Below, in pieces: positions 59,856-64,000 of a stretch of DNA of 64,000 nucleotides. The position numbers and the translations under genes were made by a program. Origin of the DNA: Hofstenia miamia (lineage: Eukaryota; Xenacoelomorpha; Acoela; Hofsteniidae); the NCBI GenBank assembly GCA_900660155.1, contig CABFPE010000306.1, positions 505,407 through 569,406 on the forward strand, given 5' to 3'. The notes beneath the pieces were generated by a model. That model had not been told where the DNA came from. It saw nothing but the letters and a program-made list of their open reading frames with translations, and made no database searches. Position 1 is the first letter of the stretch. Each line of letters starts with the position of its first letter.

Positions 59856-60710
59856 CAATACTTTGCATATGTTATATATGCATATGTAATATATTAATTA
59901 AGAATGTATCAAGTACATTGAAATAAACTTTAAATTGTATCCAGCACATGAGGTTATGCTCACTATCAGTCAAAGGCATCAAAACAAAAACAAATTATAT
60001 TATTTCAAATTATAGTTTTCTTATTTTAATAGTAATTTATAAAATATATATATTTGCCATTTTTAATAAAAACGGAAATATTTGTTGGATAATTATTTAA
60101 TACACATTGAGATGACAATTAACCCTAAACTTTCAAGCTTCTGGAATTTTAATATATTATATAGAAAATAATTGAAAGATAATAATTGAACATGTGATTT
60201 TAATCATAGTGTAGAATCACAGGGAGCTCTGCATACTCCAGTGGTACTGAGAAACTCAAATGTTAAATCAAAGGTTCCAGAGGCTACCATTGTAGAGAGT
60301 GACCAACATTCTAACAAAAGAAAGAAGATGGGTATTTTGCCAATTCAATAAAGAAAAACAGAAACTATCCACTGAGAATATATTCCCTGCAGCAACCAAT
60401 TCACATGGCATCACACTGAAGCCATATCCAGGAAGCCATCCTTACTCATCAAAGTGCTAATTGTGTGTCTCAAGTAATAATTTCTAGCTCAAATAAACAA
60501 TTTAGCTCAGTGTTCTATTATCTCAGCTTATGTAAATAATAAAACAAAAGGCATGTAGTTACAATGCATTCATATTTGCTAATGGCTTGATATACTTGCA
60601 GTGTGTTATTTAAGTGCATGTACAAAAATGGAATGATCAAAATAAAAGTTGTTAATCCCTACACATACATGTAGCTGTAATTTAAAGTGACCATGATTTG
60701 GGCTGCCATC
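59856..60710. other. No gene recognised
   Basis: AT-rich. GTGTAGAATCACAGGG at 60210 resembles the end of LTR family 1, but no second end is visible. Confidence 0.4.
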
Positions 60711-61163
60711 TGTTAAGGAGCTAGTTGTCATCCCAGACACAATGGAGTAACTCCCAAATTGTTGCCAGATCTTAAGCAAAACTTATTAAGTTAAAATCCA
60801 TACCAAACCTAAAAGGGGTTAGCAAAGTTAATAAAATTCAAAAAAGCAAATGATGTTGAAGTGAGAATAAATTTTATTGTGCATTTTCTACAAGTTCCTC
60901 ATGTATTTATAACAATGTTGTGAATTATTACCTGGTATATGTTTACAAAACATCAAATGAATTACCTCACAAATTAAATGAGCAATAATACATCAGATTA
61001 AATCAAGGGGAGAAATAATAAATTGATTGAATTACTGCACTCAAAAATAGGATAAATTGATAGCAACAAATCAAACATGTCATTATGATGTAACACTAAA
61101 TTAGGGTGCCAAATAATCAAAGTAATAAAATGAATCAAAATAGGGGCCCTAAATGACTCTACA
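60711..61163 (-). repeat. LTR of the Ty3/Gypsy-like fossil, left copy
   Basis: Starts TGTTAAGGAGCTAGTTGTC and ends GACTCTACA. It aligns with 63345-63776 along its whole length. Confidence 0.75.
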
Positions 61164-63344
61164 TGTCCCCCTCCCCATTGCATGGTTAAGCTTGTGGTAG
61201 TAGTTGGACAGTGGGACCTGACAATAACTTTTTGGTGAAGTTTTGCCAGTCCTGAGAAATGTATGAGATGTGCAACTCCATGAGGAGCCTCTCCACTGAT
61301 TGAGAGTATCATGAGTTAGGACTGTGAATCTTAATTGTTGGCCACATGTTTTCAGGACTATGGTCTGCCTTAAGGTTAGTCCAGATTTTGTCTATTTCAG
61401 CAAGAATGGTTGTGCTCTGGGAAAAAGCAAAGCTAACGTGAATGTTGGTGACTGAGGCTAGGCTGTGAGATTGATATTGATAGACTTGAGAGTCTGAGCA
61501 TAAATGGTTGTGTTGATGATGAGCCTTGTGTCTACAGCAAGGCAGTGTGTGGGAATCTCCTTATATAGCAAGAGATCAGTGTAAATTAGCTTAGTAATTG
61601 AGATGATATTGGTGTGGTACATCCTAACAGGCTGATAGTAGTTGCTGTATAGGACTGTAAAATTCTCCATCCAGAAGTGGAGACTATCTACTTGTTCAGT
61701 TATATTGCCTTGGTACTCCTCCTTTAGAAACATAATCAGGTGGATATTCTCAACCTTTCAAGCCAGTACATGATCTTGATTTTTTCCATGATTTTCAGTT
61801 GGTTTGCCTTGCCTACTTGAAAAAAATAAATGATGAGGAGGTTCTCAAAATCAATGTTGACACACTTGAATTTCTGTATCAACTTCTTACTGTTAAGGAG
61901 CTGGCACAAGTGGGAGAGGTTGAAATCCTCATCAAAACATGGTATGCAAGGTACTCCTCCAATAGGGTCTCTTTAGTCCACCATGCATTTTTGAGTCATA
62001 GCAAATTATTGTGTTGACCTTGGGCCTGTGCTTAGCATCAATGATTAATGGAATGACGTCTATTGAACAGTAGGTCCATCTCAACTTATTCTTCATCAAT
62101 TTGGACAAGTTATTGTGGACAAAACTAATGGCATTGGGGTGCTATAAGATACAAGTGAAGTATCTCATCTCCAACTTTAGAAGTTTTTCTTTGCCTTTCT
62201 TCTGTCTTCTTCAAGCATATACTAGTGGAAGTGTTTGACAATGGACCAGGACTAGAGGGGGTTTTTGAGTCACTATGGGATGGTTGGGTATTGGTAGCAT
62301 TAACATTAGTAAAAGGCACTCTTAACTTATTTGAAACTTTGGGTTCCTGCAGAGAGTGTTGTCTACTTGCATAGTAATCTGAGGTTTACTCCCAAGGAGA
62401 GTGTTTTCTCCCCAAGTAGTGGCGTGGTCTGCTATCAGAGTCCTCTGCTTGTGATCTCTATTGTTTCCATGAGGTGCCTTCATCTGCTCAGTGTGGGGAT
62501 GCTTCTAATCTCCTTGCTTCATCTCTTGGGTTGGGTCATTGTTGTACATGTCTTCATGTGGGCAGTTGATTCTCAGTTCATTTCATCTATTCAGCTTGAT
62601 TACTAAACATAGAGATTAAATTAAGTTCCCAATCTTGGGAATGATCTAAATATTCTTGATCTCTAACTCTATGTCTAGGCAAATTATGAGTAGCAGTAAT
62701 ATTGCTACTATTACCAAGGTTACTATCATATTCAACCTCAGTGAGGTCATCTTCCTCACATTCAGTGAGGTTAATATAAGTTGGAAATTCATTTACTCCA
62801 TCATCAATGAGTGAAAACTCATTATTAGGGTCAATGATGACATTATCAATGTCCTTAACAGTTCACTTGAGTAATTGAATGTGGGCAACTCTCCTGTTAT
62901 TTAATAAATACTTGTGGTGATCTAATACTTTAGTTATAATAAATGGACCTTACCAATTAGTGGCAAGTTTTCATACTTGATTAATATCAGTGACTTGGTG
63001 AGGGAAATAGGCAAAGATCTTGTTGCCCTATTTATGAGGCTTGCCATATAATTTACAATTAGTTTCATTGCTGGCAGACATCAGATTGATTGGTATTCTG
63101 ACAGATAGTGAGGTGCACTTCCTGAAGTTTGTGCAGCATGTGGTTTACAAAATTCTCCAAAGTAGGCTCATTATAATCAGGAAACATAATAGAGAGAGGC
63201 ATACTCACTTCATGACCAAACATTGCCTTAAAGGGCTGACCTTTGTTGTGGAATGGACTGTGGTGTTATAAAAATACTCCATGGCCTCAATGACTCACTT
63301 CCAGTTCCAACCTGCTGCTCAGGCAAGGGTGACTCAGATTAACT

Positions 63345-63776
63345 TGATAATGGAGCTAGTTGTCATCCCAGGCACAGTGGAGTAACTCCCAAATTGTTGC
63401 CAGATCTTAAGCAAAACTTATTAAGTTAAAATCCATACCAAACCTAAAAGGGGTTAGCAAAGTTAATAAAATTCAAAAAAGCAAATGATGTTGAAGTGAG
63501 AATAAATTTTATTGTGTATTTTCTACAAGTTCCTCATGTATTTATAACAATCTCATGAATTATTACCTGGTATATGTTTATGAAACTTCACATGAATTCC
63601 CTTGCAAATTAAATGAGCAATAACACATCAAATTACTGCACTCAAAAATAGGATAAATTGATATAGCTAAATTGATAGCAACAAACCTAACATGTCATTA
63701 TGATGTAACACTAAATTAGAGTGCCAAAAATCAAAGTAATAAAATTAATCAAAATAGGGGTTTGAGTGACTCTACA
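63345..63776 (-). repeat. LTR of the Ty3/Gypsy-like fossil, right copy
   Basis: Starts TGATAATGGAGCTAGTTGTC and ends GACTCTACA. It has scattered substitutions and small indels relative to the left copy. Confidence 0.75.
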
Positions 63777-64000
63777 ATAGGACCTAAACTAATGATGCAA
63801 AAATTAAAATAATGTAGTTTTTGGTGGAACTTATGCTAAATTTCAGTTAATTTATTGATAGTGCAGCAATTAAAGATTATTATTGTAATCACAACTTTAT
63901 TTCTTTAAGATAATTCATTACAAATTTATTAACAGTGTAATTCTTTAATTTATTAATTTAATGTATTAATATACATAAAATTATAAATTATGCTGCTTTC
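63777..64000. other. No gene recognised
   Basis: AT-rich flank beyond the right LTR; nothing is seen on either strand. Confidence 0.5.

Larger units (their letters stand above)
60711..63776 (-). mobile_element. Ty3/Gypsy-like LTR retrotransposon fossil with both LTRs
   Basis: Direct repeats at 60711-61163 and 63345-63776 (about 430-450 bp, TG...CA ends, clear divergence between them) bound ~2.2 kb of internal sequence. Close to the right repeat the minus strand encodes the end of an integrase core (NTTVHSTTKVSPFKAMFGHE). The area between it and the left repeat could belong to the rest of pol or to a third frame, which I cannot assign. Most of gag and pol is absent. I found no matching target duplication. 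It is a broken fossil of moderate age, judged by the differences between its LTRs. Confidence 0.75.

Noticed and set aside
62125-62606. Frames on both strands inside the LTR element
   Set aside because: They lie within the Ty3/Gypsy-like fossil and show no similarity that would justify a separate gene.

Overview
The window is AT-rich metazoan DNA, most likely from an invertebrate. It has scattered exons with a short canonical intron, many decayed DNA transposons and LINEs, LTR-element fossils and (TA)n arrays. I recognise two host genes (NDC1 and a FE65/APBB-type adaptor) and a small family of SGNH-hydrolase-like single-exon genes. I cannot name the species.

Layout. Bases 1-10425 and 29461-39844 are two near-identical copies of one ~10.4 kb segment. 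Even an isolated ambiguous base (963 and 30384) is shared, and the second copy abuts a gap of exactly 1000 N (28461-29460). A 1578-bp tandem duplication (25078-26655 and 26657-28234) is joined by one N. Both look at least partly like assembly artefacts, so gene counts need care. Between the copies lie a FE65-like gene (13250-14947, minus), an unrecognised exon-like reading frame interrupted by a hAT MITE, several other hAT-type MITEs, and a decayed NDC1 C-terminal exon (23618-24068).

The central structure is an NDC1-SGNH unit. On the minus strand, NDC1 (transmembrane nucleoporin) can be modelled as exon 1 (47360-47151), an 84-bp intron, exon 2 (47066-46065), a ~6.8 kb intron and a C-terminal exon (39308-38859), giving about 553 aa. 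Two SGNH-like genes lie inside the large intron on the opposite strand: type B (41771, frameshifted) and type A (44441, intact). The same order (NDC1 C-terminal exon, SGNH-B, SGNH-A, NDC1 N-terminal exons) recurs at 23618-33761, but there NDC1 is a pseudogene while both SGNH genes are open. Type A keeps GDS, GxND and DxxH. Type B has lost the nucleophilic Ser (GDC) and the block III Asn (GIYD), so it looks like a pseudoenzyme lineage.

From 47361 to the end I see no confident host gene. That part holds three LINE fragments, a Tc1/mariner element next to a TA-flanked MITE, a hAT MITE, two solo LTRs of one family, and a deleted Ty3/Gypsy-like element with both LTRs (60711-63776).
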